Positions 1 through 9,197 are shown, counted from the stretch's first letter. The stretch: DNA of 21,220 bases from Acephala macrosclerotiorum (GCA_014904845.1 MU119753.1:1-21220); one strand, 5' to 3'. Numbers and translations are program-made. Notes: generated by a model not told the origin, from the letters alone.

Positions 1-458
1 AATCTCGTAATCAAATTATTTAATTTCGAATAATACAATCAAAATAAAAAGTTTTTATTAATTAATTTTCAATTTTCGATTTTTAATAATTTAAATTTTT
101 TTTTAATAATAATAAAAAACAAAATACACAAATCGCATATAAATAGTTTTTAGTAAAATCTATTAAAATAATTTATTTCTCGACGTTGTTTTATTAATAT
201 AAAAAAGTAATAAAATACAAAATAAAAAAATCCAATTATAAATTAATTCGTTTTAATTAGTAAATTAGATTTATTTGAAATAATTCGTAATTTGTAAATC
301 AATTAATCAATTAATTAATTAAAATAGAAATAAAAAAAATTATTAATTAATTTATAGTAAGTAAAAACTTTTTATATACTAAAAAATACGTAATTAATAT
401 TGTTTTCGAAATTAATTATTTACAAAGATTTTTGAAAAAAGAATATATAGTTTTATTA
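1..458 (+). repeat. Family R repeat, copy R1 (probably runs in from the left)
   Basis: This stretch recurs four more times in the window. The core (198-458) matches 4290-4470, 5278-5535, 8994-9197 and 9196-9435. The first 190 bases are shared only with R2 (4111-4289), so R1 and R2 carry a longer 5' part. Shared landmarks in order are an A-rich start with TAATAAAATAC, a TTATTTGAAATAATTCG block, alternating AATTAATT, TACTAAAAAATACGTAATTA, and a TTCGAAATTA...TTTTATTATATTA end. No coding capacity is seen. The right edge falls where retrotransposon RT sequence begins, so R1 either inserted into copy A or joined it after a rearrangement. The family could be solo LTRs of another element, a MITE or a SINE; terminal TG/CA is not clear enough to decide. 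Confidence 0.8.
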
Positions 459-1538
459 TATTAATAAATTACGTATTACAAATATTATAAAAAGAAACTA
501 TTTATAATTATATCGATATACGATTTTTGCTTTTTAATTACGATTATTAAAGAAATTTTTAGCGTTATTGAAATACAAATCGATAATACGCTTATATTAA
601 TAAAAGAAAAAAATTTTATTTTCGAAAAAAATAAATTCAATAAAATTAAATTTTTAATTAAATTTAAAGAGATTTTAATACTAAAAACATTATTGATTTT
701 CAATAAATACGTTTTAATTTAATTCGAAAATACGATTCAATTACAACAAAAAAACCAAAGTAAAAAAATTAAATTAATAAATGTTAAATTATTTAATTTT
801 TAAATTAAATACTAAAAATAATAAATTAAAAAAATTTATATTATTACAATTTATTAATTTAAAACAATTTTCGATTTATTTATTATTGTTTAATATTAAA
901 ATTTAATAAAAACAAAAATTGTTACATTAAATAAAAAATTAAAATAATAAATTAAAAACTTGAATCGAAAATTTAAATATATTATTTTCGATTTATTTAC
1001 GATAAAATTTTTCGTTTTTATTGATAGTTTATTTGCAAATAACAAAGATTTTAATTCTTAGATTGAATATAAAATCATTCTAATAAATAAACACTAATTA
1101 AACGATAAAAAATTTGAGATCAAAAGAAATTTTATTTATTATAATTCTATTAAAAGTAAATGCGTTATTAGAAACGTTTTAATTTTTGAGATATATAATA
1201 TAGTAAAAAAAATCGATATAGTAATCGCAATCGAATTTATTATTAATATGATTATTTAATAATTCGATTTTTTTAAAATTTCAATAATCGTTTATATAGA
1301 CTTATATTCATTATACGAGTATTTAATTAAACTGGAAACGATCAAAAAAAAGTATTTTATAATCGATATTATAATTTTTTATTAATCGTATAAACGTAAA
1401 AAATTGTAAAAAATTCGATAAATTAATAATCAAAATAATTTGACGAATATTATAATAAAATCAATATTTAATAAAACTTTAAAAAAGTTTCTAAATACGA
1501 ATTATTTTAAGATTCGAATGAAAAAATAAATTAAAAAA
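459..1538 (+). pseudogene. Ty1/copia pol remnant, copy A: RT C-terminal half and RNase H
   Basis: Read with codons starting at multiples of 3, this matches the end of fungal Ty1/copia Pol over about 360 codons without a frameshift. RT: KKKLFIIISIYDFCFLI at 489-539 fits the family's EKL...STYDPCLL region. QIDNTL at 576-593 is the catalytic QTDDTL-like motif, with the second Asp codon changed to Asn. KKIKLINVK (762-788) and FDLF (870-881) continue the RT-connection part. RNase H: FVFIDSLFANNKDF begins at 1011. Candidate catalytic residues Asp (1023), Glu (1188) and Asp (1299) survive; the fourth (1446) is now Asn. Seventeen in-frame stops (first at 720, last at 1527) sit mostly where Trp or Gln is expected. 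The 5' part of pol is missing at the junction with R1. The enzyme would have copied element RNA into cDNA; this copy is dead. Confidence 0.87.
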
Positions 1539-1700
1539 AAAAAAAACGACAAAAACAATGTAAAAAATTAAAAAAAATATTTATTAAAAAAAAAAATAAA
1601 AAAAAAATTAATTTTTGCGTTGTATTTCGAATTTTGTAATTGTTTAATTTATAAAATTAAAAAAAAGAAAATTATTTCAATTTCGACGCTTATAACTTTC
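1539..1700 (+). mobile_element. 3' non-coding tail of copia copy A
   Basis: Downstream of the RNase H remnant, about 1560-1700 remains alignable to 7990-8105 behind the RNase H remnant of copy B. The clearest shared part is A 1615-1695 with B 8015-8095, where differences are mostly C/T and G/A. It is therefore part of the same element, between the pol stop and the 3' LTR. Homology fades at about 1700/8105, the likely start of the LTR or a truncation. No LTR like that of copy C is recognisable after it. Confidence 0.6.
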
Positions 1701-1707
1701 AACGAAT

Positions 1708-1745
1708 TTTGAAAATAGTACTAGTTTACTAGTATTGTTTTCAAA
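1708..1745. repeat. Near-perfect palindrome, 18-bp arms, 2-nt spacer
   Basis: TTTGAAAATAGTACTAGT (1708-1725) and ACTAGTATTGTTTTCAAA (1728-1745) are inverted complements except at two positions, both C/T- or G/A-type differences that RIP could have made. The palindrome lies just past the end of detectable A/B homology, so it may sit at the start of an LTR or be an independent insertion or target structure. A rho-type terminator does not apply in a fungus. Confidence 0.85.
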
Positions 1746-1907
1746 GTTTAATTATATGATTTTTGTATTGAAATATTAGCGAGTTTTACGTATTAACGAA
1801 TTATAATAAAAAAAGAAAATAATAGTATTTTTTAAATGATTGAATTAAATTAGTTTTTGTTACAAAGAAAAAATTGTTAATATGAATACAATATTAGTTT
1901 AATAATT
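1746..1907. other. Moderately decayed sequence, possible 3' LTR of copy A
   Basis: This stretch is AT-rich but keeps CpA, CpT and TpG dinucleotides that are nearly absent after 1960, so it was mutated less. I see no repeat partner for it in the window and no coding content. Its position right after the copia tail makes an LTR remnant possible, but this cannot be shown with only one copy. Confidence 0.3.
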
Positions 1908-1958
1908 ACGTGCGGTACTAGGCCAGATCGGGACTAGCGCCGCTTGCACTAAAGTTGA
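1908..1958. other. GC-rich island 1, unmutated
   Basis: About 27 of the first 43 bases are G or C, in a neighbourhood near 10% GC. It carries ACTAG and AGCGC words that also mark the larger island at 10771-11512 and partly the one at 19855-19945. It ends abruptly into the most AT-rich part of the window. It is too short to call a gene, and no tRNA fold or polymerase III boxes are visible. It is most simply a scrap of unique sequence or LTR that escaped RIP. Confidence 0.7.
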
Positions 1959-3945
1959 AATTATATTTTTCAATTTTTACGCGTTTATTAGATTTAAAAT
2001 TTATAATCAATTAACGAATTATTTAATTTATTTATTTCGTTTTTAGTTTATTACTAGTAATAAATATTTTTAATAATATTAATAAATTTATATTTTTTTT
2101 TTTTTTCGTTTTTCGTTTTAAACGTTTTATAAAATTTATTATTATAATTCGATTTTAAAATAATTTTTTTTTATTTTCGTTTTTTATTAATATTTTTTTA
2201 TATATTTTAAATTTTATTTTTCGATTTATTTATTATTATTATATTTATTAATAATCGTTTTATTAAAATTTTAATATTAATATTATTATTATTAAATATA
2301 AATAATAATAAATTCGATTTTTTTAAAAAAATTTTATTAATATTAATTTTTTTTAAAATAATAAATTAAATAAATTTTTAAATTTTTTATATATTTTTAA
2401 AATATTTATTAAAATTATAATTAAAAATTTTTTTAATTATTTATTTTATAATTTAATTATATTAACATCGATTATTTTTAAATGTAAATAAATACGAAAA
2501 TTAATTATAATTTTAAAAATTATAATATTATTAATCATTATATATAATATTAATTTTTATTATATTTTTTTAAACGATTAATAATATATTTCGTAAAAGT
2601 TTAATCGATATTAAATTATATAAAATTTTATATTATTATATTTTTTTCGTTTATATTTTTATAAAAAAATAATTTAATTTTAATTTTAATTTATTAAATT
2701 TTATAATATTATTTAATTTTTAAAATATTTTTATAATATTAACGTTTAAAACGATTTTTAAATTATTAAATAATATAAAAAAAAAAAAAAAAATTTTTAA
2801 TAAAATTATTTATTAAAATTAAAAGTTTTAATTTAAATATTTATTAAATTTTTTAAATTTAAATAATATATAAAATCGAAAATTAAAATTTTATATAAAT
2901 TCTTTTTTTATAAATAATTCGAATAAAATAAAAAATAAAAAATTATTTATTATATTTAAAATTATTTTTTATATTATAATATTTAAATATTTTAAATTAT
3001 TAATTTTATTATATTATTTTTTTTTTATATTTATATATAATAATTAATTTTTTATATATTTTATAATAATTATAAATAAATATTATTTAAAAATTCAATT
3101 TTTAATATTTATTAAAAAGAAATTTATAAATTCGCGTTTTTAATATTATTTATTTATTTTATTTTATTTAATTAATTTTTTAAATATTTAATCGAATAAA
3201 TTTATATATGTTTTTATTATTAAAATTATTTTTATAAATTAATTAATAATTTTATATTAAAATTTTATATTTAATTAATAATATTTTTAATTATATTTAT
3301 AAATTTTTTTTTTAAAATATTATTTTTTTTTCAAATAATTTTTAATATTATATTTTAATATAAATCGAATTAATATATTATAAAAATTGTATTTTTTTAA
3401 TTTTTAAAATAATTTTATAATTTTTATATATATTATTATAATATTTTAAAAAAATCGTAATATTATTTTTTTTAAATTAAAAAATTTTAATAATTTTAAA
3501 AAAAAGTATTTATAATTTTAATATAAATATATATTTTTTAAAAAAAAATCAATAATATAATTAAAATAAAATAAATTTTAATATAAATAATTTATTAATT
3601 TTAATTTTTAAATTAAAAATTAATTTAATAATTTAAAAATACAAATTTTCGAATTATTATTTTTAAATAAAATTTATTTTAAAAATTAATTTTTATTTAT
3701 ATTTTTTTTATTTTAATTTTTATTAAAAATTTTATTAATTTATTTATTTTAATAAAATATTTTTTTTTAATCGATTTTTTTTAATTAAAATTTTAATTTT
3801 TTTTATATTATTTTTAAAATTTAAAATTTATTTTAATTTTATTATTTTAATTTAAAAATAATTATAAACGATTTACGAATTATAATTTTTAAAAAAATTA
3901 AAATTAAAATATAAAATAATAAAATAATTTTATTTTTTAACGTTA
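1959..3945. other. Extremely AT-rich stretch, no gene recognised
   Basis: Nearly every remaining C is in CpG and there are frequent stops in all frames. By position it could hold the 5' LTR and leader of copia copy B, because copy C has about 1.2 kb upstream of the point matching B 4500. I could not align it convincingly to the copy C leader or LTR. No tandem array, RNA gene or ORF stands out. Confidence 0.6.
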
Positions 3946-4035
3946 TAATTTTTTTTTTATATTAAATTTTTTTTTTATATTAAATTTTTTTTTTATATTA
4001 AATTTTTTTTTTTTATTAAATTTTTTTTTTTATAT
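3946..4035. repeat. Tandem T-run/ATATTAAA repeat, about four units
   Basis: A unit of about 18-20 bp, a run of 9-12 T followed by ATATTAAA (ATTAAA in the last full unit), is repeated head to tail. The unit length varies with the T-run, typical of slippage. A related simple repeat, ATAATTTT three to four times, follows at 4099-4128 immediately before repeat R2. Confidence 0.8.
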
Positions 4036-4110
4036 TTTAATTTTTATTAAAAATAAAATTAATTATTATAAATAATTATTATAAATTTTTTTTTTTTTAT
4101 AATTTTATAA

Positions 4111-4470
4111 TTTTATAATTTTATAATTAAATTATTTAATTTCAAATAATATAATTAAAATAAAAAATATTTATTAATTAATTTTTAATTTTCGATTTTT
4201 AATAATATAAATTTTTTTTTAATAATAATAAAAAAATAAAATATATAAATCGTATATAAATAATTTATTTTTTTATATTATTTTATTAATATAAAAAAAT
4301 AATAAAATATAAAATAAAAAAATTTAATTATAAATTAATTTATTTTAATTAATAAATTAAATTTATTTGAAATAATTTGTAATTCGTATATTAATTAATT
4401 TATAATAAACGAAAATTTATTATATATTAAAAAATACGTAATTAATATTATTTTTTAAATTAATTTTTTA
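4111..4470 (+). repeat. Family R repeat, copy R2 (long form, heavily mutated)
   Basis: It aligns to R1 from near the window start: AAATTATTTAATTTC at 4125, TTTTTAATTTTCGATTTTTAATAAT near 4180, then the shared core from 4290. Nearly all R1 differences are C-to-T or G-to-A. The 3' end fades near 4470, before the TTTTATTATATTA end seen in R1 and R5, so it is truncated or over-mutated there. Copia copy B becomes recognisable just downstream (4490), so R2 lies in or beside copy B. Confidence 0.75.
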
Positions 4471-4489
4471 TAATTATAATAATAAAATC

Positions 4490-5277
4490 GAATTATTTTA
4501 AAATTAATATAATAAAATATTTTTTATTAATTTTATAAAATGTATAAATATATTTTATTTTAATAAATTTTTTTAAAAAAATTACAATTTTATTATATTA
4601 ATAATAATAATAAAAAAATTTTTTAATTATATATATTTTTATAAAAAAATAAAATTTTAATAAAAATTATTATAATTAATATAATAAAAATTAAATTAAA
4701 TTTATTATTAAAATATTAAATAAAATATAATTTTAATTTTTATAAATTTATTAATATTTTTAAAAATATTTATATTAAATTACAATTAATAATAAATATT
4801 ATAATATAATTTAAATTTCATTTTTTTAAAAAAAAAAAAAAAACGAATTTAATTAAAATTAAATTAATTATATTTATAAAAAATAAAAATAAAATGTAAT
4901 TAAAAATAAATTTAAAAAAAATATTAAAATTATATTTTTTTTTAAAATAAATATTATAAAAATTTCAAATTTTAAAAAAAAATCATATTAAAAAATATAT
5001 AATAAAAAAATAATAATAAATATATATAATATTTTAATAATAAATTTAATATATAATAAATCGAAATATTATAATAATTTATTATTAAAATTAATTAATT
5101 ATTAATAAATATAAAAATAAAAAACGAAAATAAAAATTAATTTATCGAGTTTAAAAAAATTAATAATATTTAAATAATAATTATTTTAAATAAATAATTT
5201 ATTTATTATATTATTATTAAAAATATATATTTAATATTTTATTATTATAATTCGAATTATTTAAATTAAATTAATAT
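4490..5277 (+). pseudogene. Copy B gag-to-integrase region, first part
   Basis: This is recognised only through its twin in copy C. The stretch at 5090-5225, with AAAAACGAAAATAAAA and TTTAAAAAAATTAATAATAT, is nearly the same as the minus strand of 15960-15835. By its place upstream of the integrase and RT parts it should encode the gag C-terminus, protease and the start of integrase. Reading frames are destroyed by stops, so no protein motif can be claimed. It is cut at its right end by repeat R3. Confidence 0.6.
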
Positions 5278-5535
5278 TATAAAAAAATAATAAAATATAA
5301 AATAAAAAAACTTAATCGTAAATTAATTCGTTTTAATCAATAGATTAAATTTATTCGAAGTAATTTATAATTTTTAATCAATTAATTAATTAATTAAAAT
5401 AAAAATAAAAAAATTATTAATTAATTTATAATAAACGAAAATTTCTTATGTACTAAAAAATCCGTAATTAGTACTACTTTCGAAATTAATTGTTTACAAG
5501 TATTTTTAAAGAAAAAATATATAATTTTATTATAA
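5278..5535 (+). repeat. Family R repeat, copy R3, nested inside copia copy B
   Basis: About 258 bp, running from TATAAAAAAATAATAAAATAT to the AATTTTATTATA end. Compared with R1 and R5 it shows C-to-T and G-to-A decay but keeps TGTACTAAAAAATCCGTAATTAG and TTTCGAAATTAATTGTTTACAAG. On both sides the sequence matches consecutive parts of copia copy C, so R3 is an insertion into copy B, not part of it. This defines about 260 bp as the mobile or duplicated unit, without the 190-bp extension of R1 and R2. No clear target-site duplication survives. Confidence 0.78.
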
Positions 5536-6150
5536 TATTTATTTTTTATTTTTAAAAATTATATTATATAATAAAATCGTTAAAATATTAATTATTAATT
5601 AATTATAATTTATAATATTATAAAAATTTAATATTAATATTTAATTAAATATTATTATTTTTTATTTAAAATATAAATATTATAAATATAAAATTTAATA
5701 ATTTTCAAAAAATAAAAATATTTGTAAATATTATTATATTAATTTAATAAAAATTTAATTTAATTTTTTTTATTAATATAAAATTATATTAATTATATAA
5801 ACGTTTTAATTATTTATTAATATAATTTTTTATACAAAAATTTTAACGAATTAATTATAATATAAATATTATTATTATTATTATTATTAAATATATAAAT
5901 AATTATTTATAAAATTTTTATAAAATATTAAAATAATAATAATTAAAATTAAAAAAATATTTATTAAAATTTATAATAATATAAAAAAAATAAAAAAATA
6001 TTATATTATATTACGTCGAATTTATAAAATTATTTATTATAAATTAATTATTACGAAAAAAAAATTTTTATATATTAATATTTTAAATATTATAATTTAT
6101 TTATATATTACAAATTATATAATTCGTAATAATATTTTTTAATTAAATTA
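5536..6150 (+). pseudogene. Copy B integrase-region remnant
   Basis: The 70-bp stretch from 5941 (AATTAAAATTAAAAAAATAT onward) matches the minus strand of copy C ending near 15002. C keeps CG where B has TA or CA-derived bases, so B is the more mutated copy. The block at 5660-5860, with AATATTATTATATTAA and AAAATTTTAACG, matches C 15560-15380. The distance from here to the end of the RNase H remnant is about 2.06 kb in B and 2.0 kb in C, which supports one element. Integrase is inferred from its place upstream of RT in Ty1/copia gene order; no catalytic residue can be read. Confidence 0.6.
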
Positions 6151-7670
6151 AACTTTTTATTATTATTATAATATTATTATTTAAACGTAATAAATAATAA
6201 TAATATTTTAAAATTTATGAACTTTTTTATTATAAAATTAAAACGATAAAATAACGTTTTTTTATCGATAAAATTTAATTTAATCGAATTAATATATTAT
6301 TTTTTATTAAATTTAATTTTAATTTAAAATACTATTTATTGAATTTATTAAATTGCGATTAAATTAAAATCGTTTAATTAAATTATTTTAAGTTTTTTAA
6401 ACGAATTTTAAACGTTTTAAACGTTTTAAATATTTTAAATATTTTAAATATTTTAAATATATTAAAATTAAAATATTTAATAAATTTAAAATTAAAATAT
6501 TTAAAGTTTTATATATAAAATTTTATTTTAAAAGTTTTAATTAATTTTATTAAACTCGTATTAAACTCGTATTAAAATATATTATTATAAAATTCGAATA
6601 TAAAATTTTTAAAATTTTTTATTAAAATACGTTAATATAATTTTAAATTTAATCGAATTAATACGATCGTATTTTGAATTTAAATTTTTAAAATTTTTAA
6701 TTTATAATTTTTTTAATAAATATTTTATTTTAAATTTTAAATATAATTTAAATTGTATTATTTTTAAAAGTTTAAATTTAATAAAATAATTAATATACAA
6801 TATATTTTATATATATAAAATAAAATAAAATAAAATATTTAATAAAAAAAATATTTAATAATTAATTATAATATTAAAAATATATATATATAATTAAAAT
6901 TTTTAATATTTTAAATTTAAATATTTTAATTAATTAATTTAAACGTTTTAAATAATTTTAAATATAAAATTTATTATTTTAATTTAATAAATTTAATAAT
7001 AATTTTTTAATCGATTTAATTATATTTAAAAAAATTAAATTTTTTATTATTAAATTAAAATTTATTAATAAAATTATTTTACGTTTTTTATATTAAAACG
7101 TAAAATATATTCGATAATAATAATTAAAAAATATATATATATAAAATAAAAAATAAAATATAATAAAATTTTACGTTTATTATATTTTCGACGTAAATTT
7201 AAATATATTTTCGTTTCGTTTCTCGATTAAATAATATTTAATACGATTTGTATTTTATAAACGTATTTTTATTTTTTTTATTTTTATACTTATTACGTTT
7301 ATTTTATACTCGATCGAAAATAATTATTATTTTAAATTTATTAATATAAAAAAATTAATTCGTTTAAAAAAACGTTTTTTTAAAATCGAATAAATTAAAA
7401 ACTTAAAAAATTAATAAATTAATAGAAATTTTATATTAAAATTTTATTTAAATAAAATATTTTTTAAAATATTCGTTTTTTATATTAAATTTTTACGATT
7501 AATTCAATTAATTATAAATAATAATTAAAATTATATTTATTAAAAAAAACTTTTTTTTACGATTTATAATTTTTTATATTTATATTATAATATTATAAAT
7601 CGCATTTTTTAATGTAAATTTTATCGAGTAATATAATTTTTTTTTAATAAATATAAATTACAATTTATAA
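6151..7670. other. Copy B interval expected to hold RT, not alignable
   Basis: Gene order and spacing put the reverse transcriptase here, but I could not align it to the RT of copy A (480-960) or copy C (13690-14010). It is about 0.2 kb longer than the matching interval in C. CpG is denser around 7080-7400 than in most of the window. An insertion or replacement is possible, or simply more mutation. It contains a 9-bp tandem repeat (6406-6459) and a short TATTAAACTCG duplication near 6550. Confidence 0.45.
6406..6459. repeat. 9-bp tandem repeat, six units
   Basis: Six contiguous 9-mers, TTTTAAA followed by a dinucleotide: the first two end in CG and the last four in TA. A CG-to-TA change needs both C-to-T and G-to-A, the two RIP transitions. 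Confidence 0.9.
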
Positions 7671-7684
7671 TATTTTAAAATAAA

Positions 7685-8000
7685 AATTTAAATATATTAT
7701 TTTAAATTTATTTATAAATAATAAAATTTTAAATTTTTAAATTAAATTTAAAATGATTTTTATAAATAAATATTAATTAAATAATAAAAAAAAAATTTAT
7801 TTATTATAATTTTATATTAAATAAAAATATTATTAAAAATAATTTAATTTTAAAAAAATATAATATAATAATTTTTTAATAATTATATATATATAAAAAA
7901 TTATAAAAAATTGAATAAATTAATAAATTTTATAATAAAATTTTAAAAAAGTTTTTAAATATAAATTATTTTATAATACGAATAAAAAAATAAAAAAAAT
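7685..8000 (+). pseudogene. Copy B RNase H remnant
   Basis: It aligns to the RNase H part of copy A. A 63-base stretch from 7809 matches A 1144-1206 without a gap. B 7920-7995 (AAATTTTAAAAAAGTTTTTAAATA region) matches A 1470-1530. Relative to A it has lost about 30 bp near A 1000, about 13 bp near A 1115 and about 160 bp (A 1205-1365), so most of the middle of the domain is gone. Other differences are largely C/T and G/A. All frames carry many stops. The role was removal of RNA from the RNA-DNA hybrid during retrotransposition. Confidence 0.75.
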
Positions 8001-8105
8001 TTATTAAATTTTTTTTTTATATTATTATTTTAAAATTTATAATTATATAATTTTTAAAATTAAAATTTTTTTTTTAATTTTAATATTTATAAATTATAAT
8101 AAATT

Positions 8106-8229
8106 ATAATAAAAAAATTTTTTTTTTTTAAATTAATTAAATTAAATTAAATTAAATTATTAAAAAAAATTTATTTATATAAATATAATATTAATTTAAT
8201 AATTATATATAATATTAAATTTAATTAAA
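8106..8229. other. AT-rich spacer after copy B
   Basis: Low-complexity AATTA repeats. The 3' LTR of copy B could begin here, but nothing like the LTR of copy C is visible. Confidence 0.4.
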
Positions 8230-8510
8230 ATTAATATTATATTTTATTAATTTATATAATAATAAATTAATAAAAATATTTATAAATTTTATATTATTTA
8301 AATTAATTAATAAATTATAATTATAAATGTAATCATAATCGTAAAATTTTAATATTTTTTATTAAAATAATTATATATTATTTCGAAATTATATAATAAT
8401 AAAATTTAATATTTTACGTTTATAATTAAAATAATTCGTATTATATAAATAATATATAATTTAATAAAAAATAAAAATTATATTAATTAATTTAAAAAAT
8501 TTTAATATTC
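8230..8510 (+). repeat. Family D repeat, copy D1
   Basis: Parts of this stretch occur inverted elsewhere. The segment 8335-8400 (with AATTATATATTATTTCGAAA) is found inverted at 9745-9790, and 8235-8275 inverted at 9885-9915. The segment 8402-8510 is found inverted at 8865-8960. The same AATTATATATTATTTT word appears in direct orientation in the right arm near 11930. No coding content is seen. It may be an LTR of copia copy B or a separate inverted-repeat element. Confidence 0.65.
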
Positions 8511-8864
8511 GAAATTAATTAAATATTATAATAAATTATTATATATTTTATATATATATATTTTTTATATTTTTATATAAAATAAATTATTTTAAATTAA
8601 TAATTATATTATATATATAATTAATTTTAAAATTAAATTTATTATTATAATTCGTTTAATTTTAATTAATTAAAAAAAATTTATTAAATTTTTTCATTTT
8701 AATTTTTTATTAAAATATAATTTTAAAATTTTAATTATTAAATAATTTATTAAACGAATTAATAATAAATATTTTTTTTTTATTTAATATATATTTTATT
8801 TTATAAATTTTATAAAAACGTTTTTATAAAAAATTATAAAAAAATTTGTTTTAATTATTTATTT
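8511..8864. other. Loop between inverted D arms, no gene
   Basis: AT-rich sequence with a few CpG and frequent stops; no repeat partner found. Together with the arms at 8402-8510 and 8865-8960 it makes a foldback structure of about 560 bp. Confidence 0.5.
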
Positions 8865-8965
8865 AATTTAAAAATTAATATTAATTTTTATTAAATTATA
8901 TATAATTTATATAATACGAATTATTTTAATTATAAATTAAAAATATTAAATTTAATCGAATTATT
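8865..8965 (-). repeat. Family D repeat, copy D2 (inverted arm)
   Basis: The sequence with ATTAAATTATATATAAT and TTTATATAATACGAATTA is the reverse complement of 8402-8510, with a near-exact run of about 40 bases around 8908-8945. The surviving CG at the same place in both arms supports homology rather than AT-rich chance. Confidence 0.75.
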
Positions 8966-8993
8966 TAATTATTTTTACGATTATTTTTTATAT

Positions 8994-9197
8994 TATTAAA
9001 AAATAATAAAATACAAAATAAAAAAATTCAATCGTAAATTAATTGGTTTTAATTAATAAATTAAATTTATTTGAAATAATTTGTAATTCGTAAATTAATT
9101 AATTAATTAATTAAAATAAAAATAAAAAAAATTATTAATTAATTTATAATAAGTGAAAACTTTTTATATATTAAAAAATACGTAATTAATACTATTG
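8994..9197 (+). repeat. Family R repeat, copy R4 (3'-truncated, tandem with R5)
   Basis: It matches the R core from AAAAAATAATAAAATACAAA through CGTAATTAATACTATTG, then breaks off where R1, R3 and R5 continue with the TTCGAAATTA end. At that break the next copy, R5, starts at once, making a head-to-tail tandem with a spacing of about 200 bp. It keeps a TGG-containing AATTGGTTTT and is only moderately mutated. Confidence 0.8.

Larger units (their letters stand above)
4490..8105 (+). mobile_element. Ty1/copia-type retrotransposon fossil, copy B
   Basis: Copy B is identified by colinear matches to copy C (minus strand) and copy A. B 4500-4650 matches C 16830-16640; B 4725-4820 matches C 16480-16330; B 4960-5080 matches the C stretch near 16090; B 5090-5225 matches C 15960-15835. 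After repeat R3, B 5660-5860 matches C 15560-15380, and B 5880-6010 matches C near 15040-14960. B 7685-8000 matches the RNase H part of A (970-1530), and B to 8105 matches the tail of A. The order equals gag/protease, integrase, RNase H. The RT interval (6150-7670) is not alignable by eye. No LTR is identified, though the upstream 1.2 kb and downstream 300 bp are where they should lie. Confidence 0.75.

Noticed and set aside
485..703. 72-codon minus-strand ORF, Ile/Leu/Lys/Ser rich
   Set aside because: It is the antisense of the copia RT remnant, whose plus-strand frame across the same bases gives recognisable motifs (YDFCFLI, QIDNTL). The minus ORF has no known domain.
1908..1958. tRNA or other small RNA gene in GC island 1
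   Set aside because: No cloverleaf, anticodon stem or polymerase III A/B box can be traced, and the island is shorter than a tRNA plus flanks.
1959..3945. 5' LTR and leader of copy B
   Set aside because: The position is right, but no segment could be matched to the copy C LTR or leader beyond AT-rich background.
8106..8540. 3' LTR of copy B homologous to the LTR of copy C
   Set aside because: I compared the expected interval after RNase H with the 207-bp LTR of copy C and found no convincing alignment. The family may include subfamilies with different LTRs, or B is truncated.
2000..9000. Mitochondrial, plastid or apicomplexan AT-rich genome
   Set aside because: CpG-restricted C, transition-broken LTR retroelements and spared GC islands fit fungal RIP, not a naturally AT-rich coding genome. 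No organelle rRNA, tRNA or respiratory gene is present.
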